Below, one piece after another: positions 24,936-33,542 of a stretch of 64,000 bases of DNA. The DNA is from Enterococcus_K sp051713825 (GTDB lineage Bacteria; Bacillota; Bacilli; Lactobacillales; Enterococcaceae), in NCBI RefSeq assembly GCF_051713825.1, contig NZ_JBIOQR010000001.1, forward strand, positions 2,108,001 through 2,172,000. Direction: 5' to 3'. Below the pieces are notes generated by a model that was not told where the DNA came from, did no database searches, and saw only the letters and a list, made by a program, of their open reading frames with translations. Made by a program: the position numbers and the translations under genes. Position 1 is the first letter of the stretch. Every line of letters begins with the position of its first letter.

Positions 24936-26267
24936 CTATTTCAAATTTTTTTCTCGTCTTGCATAGGCGTCTGCTGCCTTCAAAAACGGAATGTAAACGA
25001 TAACAGAAACACCCAGACAAACTAAACCTAATAATAGCCCGGCTATCGAGCCACCAGTTCCCAAAAATGTTTGTAATGGTCCAGGGACCGTCCAAGCAAC
25101 CCCAATCCCTGCAGGTGGAACAATTTTAAAAACGATTGTTGCAAAATAAGCCAACGTCAAGCTAATAACTGGAGTAAAGATGAAAGGAATCGCTAAAAAT
25201 GGATTCAAAATAATGGGTAACCCAAAGATAATCGGTTCATTAATATTAAATATTCCAGGGACCAAGCTCATTTTCGCGACCTCTCGATAATCTTTTCGTT
25301 TTGTGACAATCAAAATAGCGATAATTAATCCCAAGGTCATCCCAGCGCCACCCATATAACCATATGTTGCTGATAATAACCCATACGTCGCAGGATAAGG
25401 TAATTCTGATAATGGTTTTCCGGCTAATACGTGTTGACTATTGGTAAGATCCATTTCAGTAAAAATAGCAGCAATAATCGGGTTTAAGGTTGCCGACCCA
25501 TGAATGCCCATGAACCAGAATAATCCCAGTAAAAGCGTTAATACATAGACGCCCACTAAATTAGAGCCCATATTTCTAATCGGCGTTTGAATCCAATTAT
25601 ATACCACTTCATTGATTCCTTGTTCTTTATATAAAAAGCTTAAGAAAGCCAAGACAGAGGTAAACAAAATTACTAGTGTGACAGGAATTAATGCTGAAAA
25701 AGATTGAGCAACTGCTGGTGGAACTTGTTCAGGCAAGGTGATAACTAATCGCTTATTTCGACATAATTTAGGGAAAAATTCGCCTATCAAACAAGCTACA
25801 ATCATTGCCAAAAATAGCCCCTTAGCCCCTAGGTAATCAGTTGTAATGTAGTTGCCTTCAGAAATTCCTTTTAGCCACTCTGGTTTTGGATATAAAATCA
25901 TAAAACTTACAATAGCAATTAACCCCGCAGTAACAGGATTATCTGAACGATTATGTTTACTCAAATTATAAGCAATCAGGAATGTAACAAAAATTGACAT
26001 TAAACTTAACGTCCCATTTCCTACCGCGGAGAACACTTGTTGCGCGTCCTTCAGGTGAGGAAACAGCTTAGGTAAAAAAAGAACTTGAGCAATCATACTA
26101 TCTGGATCAAGTAAAACATTATTAATTAAGGCAACAATTGAGGCTGGCATCGTAATGGGGAACGTCGCAATAAACCCATCACGAATTGCACTGATAAAAC
26201 GATTACTATTCAACACAGCAGCGATAGGAACAATACGTTTGTCGAGCCAATTCGAAATTTTTTCCAT
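24936..26267 (-). CDS. PTS EIIC permease, cellobiose/diacetylchitobiose (CelB) type
   Basis: 443 residues, about ten membrane segments. The Lac-family EIIC pattern is clear: MEKISNWLDKRIVPIAAVLNSNRFISAIRDGF, LGLFWFMGIHGSATLNPI, LPYPATYGLLSATYGYMGGAGMTLG, GIFNINEPIIFGLPIILNP. It imports and phosphorylates a disaccharide or beta-glycoside. No EIIA or EIIB gene lies nearby, so it must borrow these from elsewhere. First gene of a three-gene operon with a cre site in its promoter. Confidence 0.92.
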   Translation of the reverse strand: MEKISNWLDKRIVPIAAVLNSNRFISAIRDGFIATFPITMPASIVALINNVLLDPDSMIAQVLFLPKLFPHLKDAQQVFSAVGNGTLSLMSIFVTFLIAYNLSKHNRSDNPVTAGLIAIVSFMILYPKPEWLKGISEGNYITTDYLGAKGLFLAMIVACLIGEFFPKLCRNKRLVITLPEQVPPAVAQSFSALIPVTLVILFTSVLAFLSFLYKEQGINEVVYNWIQTPIRNMGSNLVGVYVLTLLLGLFWFMGIHGSATLNPIIAAIFTEMDLTNSQHVLAGKPLSELPYPATYGLLSATYGYMGGAGMTLGLIIAILIVTKRKDYREVAKMSLVPGIFNINEPIIFGLPIILNPFLAIPFIFTPVISLTLAYFATIVFKIVPPAGIGVAWTVPGPLQTFLGTGGSIAGLLLGLVCLGVSVIVYIPFLKAADAYARREKNLK

Positions 26268-26299
26268 CTTTATTCAACTCCATCTCTTTTGATAGGTTT

Positions 26300-26328
26300 A
26301 TCCTACCTCCCAAAGATACCGCTTTCAA
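26300..26328 (-). promoter_or_regulatory. PTS operon promoter with strong cre site
   Basis: Minus-strand TTGAAA (26323-26328) and TAGGAT (26300-26305) are 17 bases apart. TGAAAGCGGTATCT (26314-26327) matches the CcpA consensus at nearly every defined position and overlaps the -35 box. TTTCAA/TTGAAA inverted arms (26323-26337) join the two divergent -35 boxes and could bind the MocR regulator. Confidence 0.65.
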
Positions 26329-26331
26329 CAA

Positions 26332-26359
26332 TTGAAAAATTAATCTATACTAGTATAAT
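26332..26359 (+). promoter_or_regulatory. Promoter of the MocR-type regulator
   Basis: TTGAAA (26332-26337) and TATAAT (26354-26359) are 16 bases apart, 19 bases before the likely ATG at 26379. Confidence 0.65.
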
Positions 26360-26378
26360 GCTAAGCGAGGTGGTTATA

Positions 26379-27731
26379 ATGCTGAAATTTGAACGGATTA
26401 AAAAAGATGTAAAAATCAAGATTAAACAAGGAGAATATCAAGCAGGAACACGGATTCCTTCAATCACTAAAAATGCAACCCATTACAAATGCTCCAGAGA
26501 GACGGTAGTAAAAGCCTATAATGAACTAATTAGAGAACATATTTTGTATGCGAAAAACAAGAGTGGTTATTTCGTCGCCGGGCCAAAAGATCACTTAGAA
26601 ACGGAGCTTCCCCATTACGATTTGTCTACGGGAAATGTCCGAACAAACTTATTTTCTTTGGCAGATGCAGAAACAAATCTAATCCAAGGATTGGACAATT
26701 ATCAAACGGAGTCGCTCAATTATGATCTTAATGGCGTCAAATCTTTGACTAAGACGTTACAACACTATCTAGAAGACTTTAATATTTTTACCAGCTCACA
26801 AAATATCTTTATTACGCAAGGGGTTCATCAAGTTTATACTTTACTCATTCGTTCTTCTAAAATGAAACCTGGCAAAGTTTTGATAGAAAACCCAACCTAT
26901 TCTTTTGCTTTAAATTTTTTAAAGACTCACCAACTGCCCTATCTGACAATAAACCGGACTGAAAACGGCTTAGATATGAAAACACTTCGTAAACTGTTCA
27001 AAACCGAAGAAATTCAATTTTTTTATGTGATTCCTAGAAATCACAATCCTTTAGGCGACAATCTTCCTCGAGTACAAATTAAAGAAATTGCCCGTCTAGC
27101 AGAACAATACAATGTAATGATTATTGAAGATGACTATTTTTTTCATGGTCAAACGCATTCTAAGAGTGAGACGATTTTTGAAAATACACGAACTAACTGC
27201 TTTTATCTCACTAGCTTCACCAAGATTATTCCCTATTTACGATTAGGATATATGATTGTTCCCAGTAACTGTCTAGATTCGTGGTTAGCCCTCTTGCGAC
27301 ACTACTATATAGATGATTATTTTGCTCCCTCTTTACTCTCGCAGGCGGTACTAGAGACGATGATTAAAAATCAATCATTAACTAAATATCGACAACTTTT
27401 AAGTAAAAAAATCAATCGAAAAAGAAAGCTCATACAAAGAATGACCGAACCTTGGCAGCCAGAAATTGCAGGTGTCCTTCCGGGAACGGCAGGCTACTAC
27501 GTGTCTATCCTCCTTCATCAAAAAATAAATAGAGAGAAGCTACAAAAAAAATTACTGCAACAGCACCAAATTAAAGTAGCTAATCTGGTGCATTCATTCG
27601 GAGATTACCAACACCCTTATAGTCATGGTATTCGAATTAGCATCAGTAAAATTACAGAAGAGGCCCTGCCTTCCGTGTTAGACGCCATCTATTGTTGCTG
27701 TGTAGAAGAACTCGCCCAAGCCCAGTTATAG
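26379..27731 (+). CDS. MocR-family regulator (GntR winged helix fused to aminotransferase-like domain)
   Basis: 450 residues. A GntR winged helix (residues about 1-70: KIKIKQGEYQAGTRIPSITKNATHYKCSRETVVKAY) is joined to a class I aminotransferase fold (LNYDLNGVKSL, IFITQGVHQVYTLLIRS, VLIENPTYSFA, NVMIIEDDYFF). The PLP-binding lysine is preserved in YLTSFTKIIPYLRLGYM. Such proteins bind pyridoxal phosphate and usually sense amino compounds. GAGGTGG lies before the ATG at 26379. It is divergent from the PTS-GH123 operon, whose products would release an amino sugar; regulation of that operon is inferred. Confidence 0.88.
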   Translation: MLKFERIKKDVKIKIKQGEYQAGTRIPSITKNATHYKCSRETVVKAYNELIREHILYAKNKSGYFVAGPKDHLETELPHYDLSTGNVRTNLFSLADAETNLIQGLDNYQTESLNYDLNGVKSLTKTLQHYLEDFNIFTSSQNIFITQGVHQVYTLLIRSSKMKPGKVLIENPTYSFALNFLKTHQLPYLTINRTENGLDMKTLRKLFKTEEIQFFYVIPRNHNPLGDNLPRVQIKEIARLAEQYNVMIIEDDYFFHGQTHSKSETIFENTRTNCFYLTSFTKIIPYLRLGYMIVPSNCLDSWLALLRHYYIDDYFAPSLLSQAVLETMIKNQSLTKYRQLLSKKINRKRKLIQRMTEPWQPEIAGVLPGTAGYYVSILLHQKINREKLQKKLLQQHQIKVANLVHSFGDYQHPYSHGIRISISKITEEALPSVLDAIYCCCVEELAQAQL

Positions 27732-27745
27732 GCTTAAGTTAAAAA

Positions 27746-27810
27746 AATGCGTAGTAGGATAAATACTGACTCCCCCTATACTGGACATCCCCCCTTCTAC
27801 TGCGCATTTA
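27746..27810 (+). terminator. Hairpin after the MocR gene
   Basis: AATGCGTAGTAG (27746-27757) pairs with CTACTGCGCATT (27797-27808) with one bulge, followed by a modest T-rich run. Confidence 0.5.
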
Positions 27811-28006
27811 TCTATTATCAGATCAGCTATTTTTTCAACTCATCAGCGTCCTTCATCGATTGGCAAACTCCCCTAGAATACCCCTTTTTTTGCCTCACCG
27901 CTCTTGGCCTCTTCCTCCAAAAATTAATCATCCACCGCTCCTTCTATCTGATATAATAAACTCGAGGCTTTACATAAAAAATAATCAAAGAAATTGGAGA
28001 CAACAT

Positions 28007-29710
28007 TTGAATAACAAAAAGAATACTCAAGCGACTCTGCTTTTGCCAATGTTTAAACGGATTTTCCCGCTTTTACTTTCAATTGTCTTTGCGATAGCAA
28101 TAACCGCGCCCTTTATTTCAAAAAATTTTATTTTTAGTCACGATGACTTTGCTTTTCATCGTATGAGATTAGAAGGCTATTATCAAGCGGTCAGTCACGG
28201 GAACTTTTTCCCAAAAATCTTTCCCGAGATGGCAAATGGATTTGGTTATGCCACTGACTTATTCTATCCTTCTCTATTTTTACTCCCTTATGTCCTCTTA
28301 AGGATAGTTGGTTTTTCTTTCATTCACAGCTATTACGGTTATATGTTTCTTATCACGATGGCAACGTTTCTTGTGGCTTATTACGCCATAAACAAGCTGT
28401 TTAAAAACAGACAAATTGCTTATCTGTTTGCAGCAATCTATACAACTGGAACTTACCGGCTGTTAGATCAATTTATTCGCGGGGCACTCGGTGAAACCTT
28501 GGCATTCATTTTCTTACCATTAGTTTTGTTAGGTATCGCTCAAGTATTCATCACTAAAGAAACTAAATGGGCTTCCTTAGCAATTGGAATGACTTGTCTC
28601 ATCTATTCACATATGATTACCGCCTTGATTGTCACTACCTCAATCGCGGTATTTGTCCTTTATCAATGGCTAACACATCAATTATCAAAACAGGTGCTCT
28701 TAACTTTTCTAAAAGCCGTTGGGGTCTCTTTCGCCCTTTCCGCTTTCGTACTGCTCCCTGTGTTAGAACAAAATCATTATCTAAATTTCAACTATCTTGC
28801 CAATAAGAATATCTGGTCAACAGGCCTACACTTCAGTCCTGCCGATTTAGTTATCAATTCCCTTGCAAACGATGCGAATAACTGGCAGAATTTAAAACCT
28901 AACATAGGCACCCTACTCATCGTATTTGTTTTAGCAACTCCTATGTTTTTCAAAATGCTAACGAAAAAAAATAAGGTCCTTTTGCTCATCGGAATCGGCT
29001 ATTCCATTCTAGCAACGAACCTTTTCCCTTGGGTGGTCCTAAAAACAAGTTTTCTTGCTTTTATCCAGCTACCTTGGCGAATTTTAACATTGTCGACCTT
29101 ATTTTTAAGTCTTAGTCTAAGCTTGTTGGTTTATTCACTTAGAAATCGAGCGTCTTCCTATTGGTACGCAACAATCCTACTGCTCGTTTTTTCTTTTGGT
29201 TATACCAATAATATTATTTTTAATTTTGAATCAAACAATGTGGACCGTATTGATAACAAAACGTATGAAACTTATGCACTAAGCTCAATCGGTGGCGGTC
29301 TTGAATATCTTCCTGTAGCAACTGATTACGAAAAGATTAAACAAGAAAACCCGGCGAGCTACTCGTCAAAAGACTTCCAAGTAATTCAGAAAAAAGCCAC
29401 ATTCAATCATTTTGAATATGATGTAGTTTCCACTATTGATGATGAATTTATCCCCCTTCCTAAAATTTGTTATGTGGGCTACTCAGTTAAGGCTGGCGAC
29501 CATGCTCTTGATATGCGAGAAAAAGACGGCTTACTCTCTGTTAGAGTTCCAAAAGGCTTGAGCAAAATTACACTAGACTATGTGGGAACTCCCCTTCAAA
29601 AAGTCACATTATTTATCTCTTTATTGTCTTGGGCTGTCCTAACTGCTTACTTTTTAGGAGATTTTTTTATCGCAAAATTCAAACAAGGAAAAACCGCTCC
29701 CTCTGAGTAG
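28007..29710 (+). CDS. Large polytopic membrane protein (YfhO/GT-C-like)
   Basis: About 567 residues with ten or more membrane helices and a soluble C-terminal part of about 130 residues before one last helix. The early FSHDDFAFHRMRLEGYYQAVSHG motif on the first outside loop, with acidic residues, resembles GT-C glycosyltransferases and YfhO/6-pyruvoyl-tetrahydropterin-synthase-related proteins that decorate cell-wall polymers. Start is the TTG at 28007, with GGAGA seven bases upstream; an ATG 14 codons later lacks a site. TATAAT at 27951-27956 may be its -10 box. Its terminator hairpin has been split by an IS element (29774-33296). Lipid-linked sugar transfer is inferred only. Confidence 0.7.
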   Translation: MNNKKNTQATLLLPMFKRIFPLLLSIVFAIAITAPFISKNFIFSHDDFAFHRMRLEGYYQAVSHGNFFPKIFPEMANGFGYATDLFYPSLFLLPYVLLRIVGFSFIHSYYGYMFLITMATFLVAYYAINKLFKNRQIAYLFAAIYTTGTYRLLDQFIRGALGETLAFIFLPLVLLGIAQVFITKETKWASLAIGMTCLIYSHMITALIVTTSIAVFVLYQWLTHQLSKQVLLTFLKAVGVSFALSAFVLLPVLEQNHYLNFNYLANKNIWSTGLHFSPADLVINSLANDANNWQNLKPNIGTLLIVFVLATPMFFKMLTKKNKVLLLIGIGYSILATNLFPWVVLKTSFLAFIQLPWRILTLSTLFLSLSLSLLVYSLRNRASSYWYATILLLVFSFGYTNNIIFNFESNNVDRIDNKTYETYALSSIGGGLEYLPVATDYEKIKQENPASYSSKDFQVIQKKATFNHFEYDVVSTIDDEFIPLPKICYVGYSVKAGDHALDMREKDGLLSVRVPKGLSKITLDYVGTPLQKVTLFISLLSWAVLTAYFLGDFFIAKFKQGKTAPSE

Positions 29711-29951
29711 AAAATTCTTTTCACTCTTATCAGTTGCCTTAAAAATAAGCCTTAGATATGCTAACTGGCGAATGGTGTGCTCCCCGTCAAGTGGACAGTG
29801 AAAAATAATAAAATTCTTATCAATTGTCTGTCATTTTTTTGGCAGACTTTTTTGATTTCTATTTCTAAGACTAGTCGCGCTACCGCTTAACTTGCCTGTC
29901 CGTCTCACAAGTGAAACGAAGCCCATTTCACTTATGAGACGACCAGGATGA

Positions 29952-30860
29952 TTAAGCCACCTCCAGATAGTGTTGATGATAAGCCATTGGTGTCATAACA
30001 GATAATTTACGCTGTAATCTTCTGTTGTTGTAGTAATCTATATAATCAGAAATCATAGATACTAGGCTTTCACGGTTGGTGAACTTCCGCCCGTAATACG
30101 TTTCTCGTTTAATCATGCCCCAGAATCCTTCCATTGGTCCGTTGTCGATACAATGGGCTACGCGAGACATACTCTGCTTCATTCCTGTATTTTTTAAACG
30201 TACACAAAATTGTTGGCTAGTGTACTGAAAGCCGCGGTCACTGTGCATCAAAGGATGCGCATGAGGTTCTAGTGCAATTGCCTGATCAAAAGTGTTCATG
30301 ACCAACGGATTATCGTTACGGTCACTAATAACGAAGGACACGATGCGACGATCATACAAATCAAGAATAGCGCTAAGATAGACTTTGTGTATGTCCATAC
30401 CAACGTAATACTTAAATTCAGAAACATCAGTCAACCATTTTTCATTTGGTTTGTCGGCATGAAAATCCCGGTTTAACTCATTTTTTGCCGTGTGGTAAGG
30501 TCTCTTACCTCTACGTGTGATACTGTTCGCCCAATGTTTAATCGTCGATTGAATCCCTAAAGCTCGGCAAATTCTCAAGATTCTTTTATCGTTGAACTTA
30601 TGGTGATAGCGTGTACTAATTTCATCATCTAGTCTACGATAGCCCATGTCAGGGTGTTCGTCATATATTTTTCTGATTTCTTGGGCAAGCTCAGTGTTTA
30701 AATAGGCTCTGGGACTTACAGGATGTTTCAACCATTTATAGTAGGCAGAACGAGAAACATGCAAGAAATGACACATTGGCTGAATTGGATAATGTTTCTC
30801 TTCGTGTAAGCTTTTGATAACTTCATACTCAAATAAGTGTCGGGTAAAGCTTATTCCCAC
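29952..30860 (-). CDS. IS3-family transposase OrfB
   Basis: 302 residues with the HTH_21 segment (YPIQPMCHFLHVSRSAYYKWL), then the rve integrase core with DDE residues in WLTDVSEF, HSDRGFQYTS and GPMEGFWGMIKRE. The GTG reading start at 30860 overlaps the end of orfA. The A7-G tract at 30887-30880 in orfA is a typical -1 slip site, and the -1 frame (VKKSKGVRKEVGISF) is open into orfB, so the active OrfAB transposase would be made by frameshifting. Because orfA is interrupted by the nested element, this copy cannot make full OrfAB by itself. Confidence 0.92.
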   Translation of the reverse strand: MGISFTRHLFEYEVIKSLHEEKHYPIQPMCHFLHVSRSAYYKWLKHPVSPRAYLNTELAQEIRKIYDEHPDMGYRRLDDEISTRYHHKFNDKRILRICRALGIQSTIKHWANSITRRGKRPYHTAKNELNRDFHADKPNEKWLTDVSEFKYYVGMDIHKVYLSAILDLYDRRIVSFVISDRNDNPLVMNTFDQAIALEPHAHPLMHSDRGFQYTSQQFCVRLKNTGMKQSMSRVAHCIDNGPMEGFWGMIKRETYYGRKFTNRESLVSMISDYIDYYNNRRLQRKLSVMTPMAYHQHYLEVA

Positions 30861-31249
30861 TTCCTTTCTAACTCCCTTACTTTTTTTAACAAGTCATTTT
30901 CCATTTGAAGTTGTCGGTTTTTACTTTCTGATTGTGCGAGACGGTTTCGTAATTCTTCTTCCGGTGTTCGACTAGGTTGTGTGCCAATCCGGCGACCTCT
31001 GCGATCTTCTAATCCAGCAGCACCTTTCTCCTCATATCTTTTGACCCAATTTCTCACTTGTTGATAAGAAACTTGGTATTTCAAAGCCATTGCACCATAA
31101 TTTTTGTTTTGTGTTAGACAGTCTAAGACGATGGTTAAACGTTCTTCTGTCGAAGTTTCTCTTGCTTTTCTCATGTAACTTCCACCACTTTCTGATTTGA
31201 AGGTTCCATGAGTATTATACACCTTTACCCATTTTTTTAGTTGGCTACT
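30851..31249 (-). pseudogene. IS3 orfA, C-terminal part, separated by ISLre2 insertion
   Basis: The frame reads SSQLKKWVKVYNTHGTFKSE from the edge of the 9-base duplication into a second helix-turn-helix (MALKYQVSYQQVRNWVKRYEEKG) and a C-terminal leucine-zipper-like helix (RLAQSESKNRQLQMENDLLKKV). Joined to the N-terminal piece at 32951-33235 it gives a continuous OrfA of about 227 residues (..YKLRS + SSQLKKWVK..). An internal ATG at 31174 could still start a shortened product. Confidence 0.8.
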
Positions 31250-31258
31250 ACTTCTAAG

Positions 31259-32950
31259 GTATGTGTCAAGTATTTTGCGGTAACCATTATTTTAGAGTGA
31301 TAGGTACGGCTCTATTTATATTATTTCACTTTCCTACCGCGCTTCGCTTGGTTGAATTGTGTCAAGTAAATCATTTTTGCTAAAAATAATTTACTTGACA
31401 CAATTGCCATTTGGTAGGGCATTATGAATTTTTTTAACTACATAATCCGCGAATCAGTTTTCCCATGCCCGTTGATGTTTTTTCTTTTCCTGTTACATGT
31501 CCGTATTGAATGCCTACATGCTCTTCAAAACGATTCCAACGCTTACTAGTCGTATTTCTTAATGCTTGTTGGCAGCGTTTCTTCAACGCGTCTTCCGGTT
31601 CTGCTGGTGCATAATCTGTCATCAAGCATTGTTCAATTTCTTTGTTTTTTATACTTGATATCACTCGCACCATGGCTTCAGCTCCACTCTTTGTCCAATA
31701 GCGTCCTTGTCGTTTCATTCGATAGCTGTACACTCTATGATTGCTTTCACAGGTGCCTATGCATTTTTGAATCCCAGCTAAATTTCGTTGTTCAAAAGGT
31801 TGTAGCCACTTCCAGTTTCTAGTTAAGTAGTTTTCTAATAGACGCAGAGATTCTCGGTTTTTTTCTGTGTCTTGCTCGTCCACTAACAGGCTCGCCACCG
31901 TATCTAACGCTACAACGACCTTGTCCCAACTATAAGCTTGCCAAATAGCCTCCATTAGATACGGCTGTAAATCTTTGAAGTTAGAGAGTCTTTCTTTAAT
32001 TTTTCGATTAACATGGTACGCGTCTAAAAAGAATTCATGCCGTCTACAATTTCCCGCTAGCTCTTCAAATACATTTTTTTCAAAGCCTGAACCACCATCA
32101 CTATTACTGATGACAATGGTTTTTTCAAGGCGATACGTGTTTGCTAGGTACTCTTGTGTTTCTTTTAGTGCTTGCTTACGGCTAAGGCTTACAAACTCAT
32201 GATAATTTTTCAACTGTCTTCGATTTTTCCCGACTGGTCTTGAACCTTCACATACTTGAAATCGATAAATTTCTAATTGGTTTTTTTTCTGACCTTTAAT
32301 TTGAATACCGTCTCCTTCAATGTAAATCGCTGAAGGTCTTCTCTTTTTATCTTTTCTTTCATCATAGCGTTCTTCCGCCGTTTGTTGGCTTTTAATTTCT
32401 TCACCCACCTGTAAGACCAACCGGTTTATTTTTCGATGACTCATGGTGAAGGAAGTCAAGAGTTCTATGGCTTTCTCACTATTCCGATACGTCATTTTGC
32501 TGGCAAGCTCCGCAACATTTCGTTTGAGTAAATGACTGTACCTATCATGGCTTTTCAATCCTAAAAAGACATCTAACGCATAAACTGAAGACTCGCCTTC
32601 CTTGATGTATCGCCTTCTACGGAATTGAATTTCGCCGAATACTGTCAATAATTTCCGATCGTTCTTTTTTTCTATTTGATACCCTTGTTTTTTGTATTCT
32701 CCAATTAAATCATCATCTATTTGTTCAAAGGCCATTGTGATGATTTCTCGGATCAAATTGGCAAGATAAATGACTAATGCTTTTTCTTTTGCAATAAAAT
32801 GCGATTCACTCTTTAAAATTTCTGCAATTTCGTTTACAATAGTTTCCATGAAGACCATCCTCTTATTGTTATTGGCCGCTAAACCTAACAATTAGAATAA
32901 TGGTCTTCTTTCTTTTTTTCAAATCTTACCGCAATATATTTTACACTTAG
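31259..32950 (-). mobile_element. ISLre2-family element, left copy, inside IS3 orfA
   Basis: It is 1692 bases long and flanked by the 9-base direct repeat ACTTCTAAG (31250-31258 and 32951-32959). The 25-base inward ends agree at about 20 positions (shared core ATTGCGGTAA / TTTGCGGTAA). It carries one transposase gene and a strong hairpin (TTGTGTCAAGTAAAT... at about 31358-31402) behind it. It differs from the right copy at one noticed base, a Pro/Ala codon in the transposase. Confidence 0.85.
31434..32849 (-). CDS. ISLre2-family (UPF0236) transposase, left copy
   Basis: 471 residues from the ATG at 32849 (AGAGG nine bases upstream). Typical blocks: LLTVFGEIQFRRRRYIKEG, YALDVFLGLKSHDRYSH, PSAIYIEGDGIQIKG, TIVISNSDGGSGFEKNVFEEL, FFLDAYHVNRKI, IGTCESNHRVYSYRMKRQGRYW. 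The acidic residues in IEGDG, SDGG and CESNH are candidate DDE catalytic residues. Full length and apparently intact. Confidence 0.93.
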   Translation of the reverse strand: METIVNEIAEILKSESHFIAKEKALVIYLANLIREIITMAFEQIDDDLIGEYKKQGYQIEKKNDRKLLTVFGEIQFRRRRYIKEGESSVYALDVFLGLKSHDRYSHLLKRNVAELASKMTYRNSEKAIELLTSFTMSHRKINRLVLQVGEEIKSQQTAEERYDERKDKKRRPSAIYIEGDGIQIKGQKKNQLEIYRFQVCEGSRPVGKNRRQLKNYHEFVSLSRKQALKETQEYLANTYRLEKTIVISNSDGGSGFEKNVFEELAGNCRRHEFFLDAYHVNRKIKERLSNFKDLQPYLMEAIWQAYSWDKVVVALDTVASLLVDEQDTEKNRESLRLLENYLTRNWKWLQPFEQRNLAGIQKCIGTCESNHRVYSYRMKRQGRYWTKSGAEAMVRVISSIKNKEIEQCLMTDYAPAEPEDALKKRCQQALRNTTSKRWNRFEEHVGIQYGHVTGKEKTSTGMGKLIRGLCS

Positions 32951-33235
32951 ACTTCTAAGTTTGTATGTTTTGGCTAATTCCTCGTAACTTCCTTTTCCAT
33001 TGAGATAATCTATGGTGGCGGATAATTTTAACGCTACTGAATAGTGCCTATTCTTGGGCGCAGTCAATAGGGCTGTTCCTCCATCATTTTCATAAAGTCT
33101 CAACCATCTGACAATGGTAGGCAAAGAAACATTTCCTTCTCTCGCTGCCTCTGAAAGACTTAGTTCATTGTTTAGACAGCTTTCTACTAGTTTCACACGC
33201 TCTTCTACTTTTAGCTTCATCAATCTTTTAGTCAT
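32885..33235 (-). pseudogene. IS3 orfA, N-terminal part fused to ISLre2 end
   Basis: The frame begins MTKRLMKLKVEERVKLVESC, carries a helix-turn-helix (SLSEAAREGNVSLPTIVRWLRLYENDG) and runs to ..TYKLRS at the insertion point. The last 21 residues (LSVKYIAVRF..) are read from the ISLre2 terminus and are not native. A GGGGGT tract precedes the ATG. The truncated protein would keep DNA-binding helices and might act as an inhibitor; that is speculation. Confidence 0.8.
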
Positions 33236-33542
33236 AATAAATACCCCCATACTGGACTTATTATGTTTCAGTGTCCTGTATAGGGGTAGCATATCAGAAT
33301 ATCTTAGGCTTTATTTATGTCGAGAATACTAAACACAAATACCTTATCTCACAACTTTTCTCAAGACTTCATCTATCATTTTATTTCCCTGTTACTCAGG
33401 TGGATATGCCGTTTAACAGGACGGTCTTTATTTGTATTCCCCGCCAGCTTATGAGAAAATAAACACGAATCTCTTGGCTGTCTATCACAGCGAACCATTC
33501 AGCTAGATTTCACTAACGATATAAACGGAAAGTGCGGATAAC

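Larger units (their letters stand above)
29774..33296 (-). mobile_element. IS3-family (IS150-like) element carrying a nested ISLre2 element
   Basis: The ends share imperfect inverted repeats (inward GTGCTCCCC..GGACAGTGAAA at the left; ATGCTACCCC..GGACACTGAAA at the right) and are bounded by GAAT on both sides (29770-29773, 33297-33300), a 4-base target duplication. Removing the element restores a hairpin, AAGCCTTAGATAT paired with ATATCTTAGGCTT followed by TTATTT, so it inserted in the loop of a terminator behind the membrane-protein gene. The nested element (31259-32950) interrupts orfA; orfB is intact. Two hairpins, 29829-29854 and 29910-29942, lie in its 3' end. Confidence 0.8.

Noticed and set aside
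27747..27956. 69-residue frame between the MocR gene and the membrane protein
   Set aside because: It spans the MocR terminator hairpin and has no ribosome site.
32885..33235. Helix-turn-helix gene as a regular accessory gene of ISLre2
   Set aside because: Its last 21 codons are read from the ISLre2 terminus and the remainder joins in frame to the IS3 orfA on the other side.
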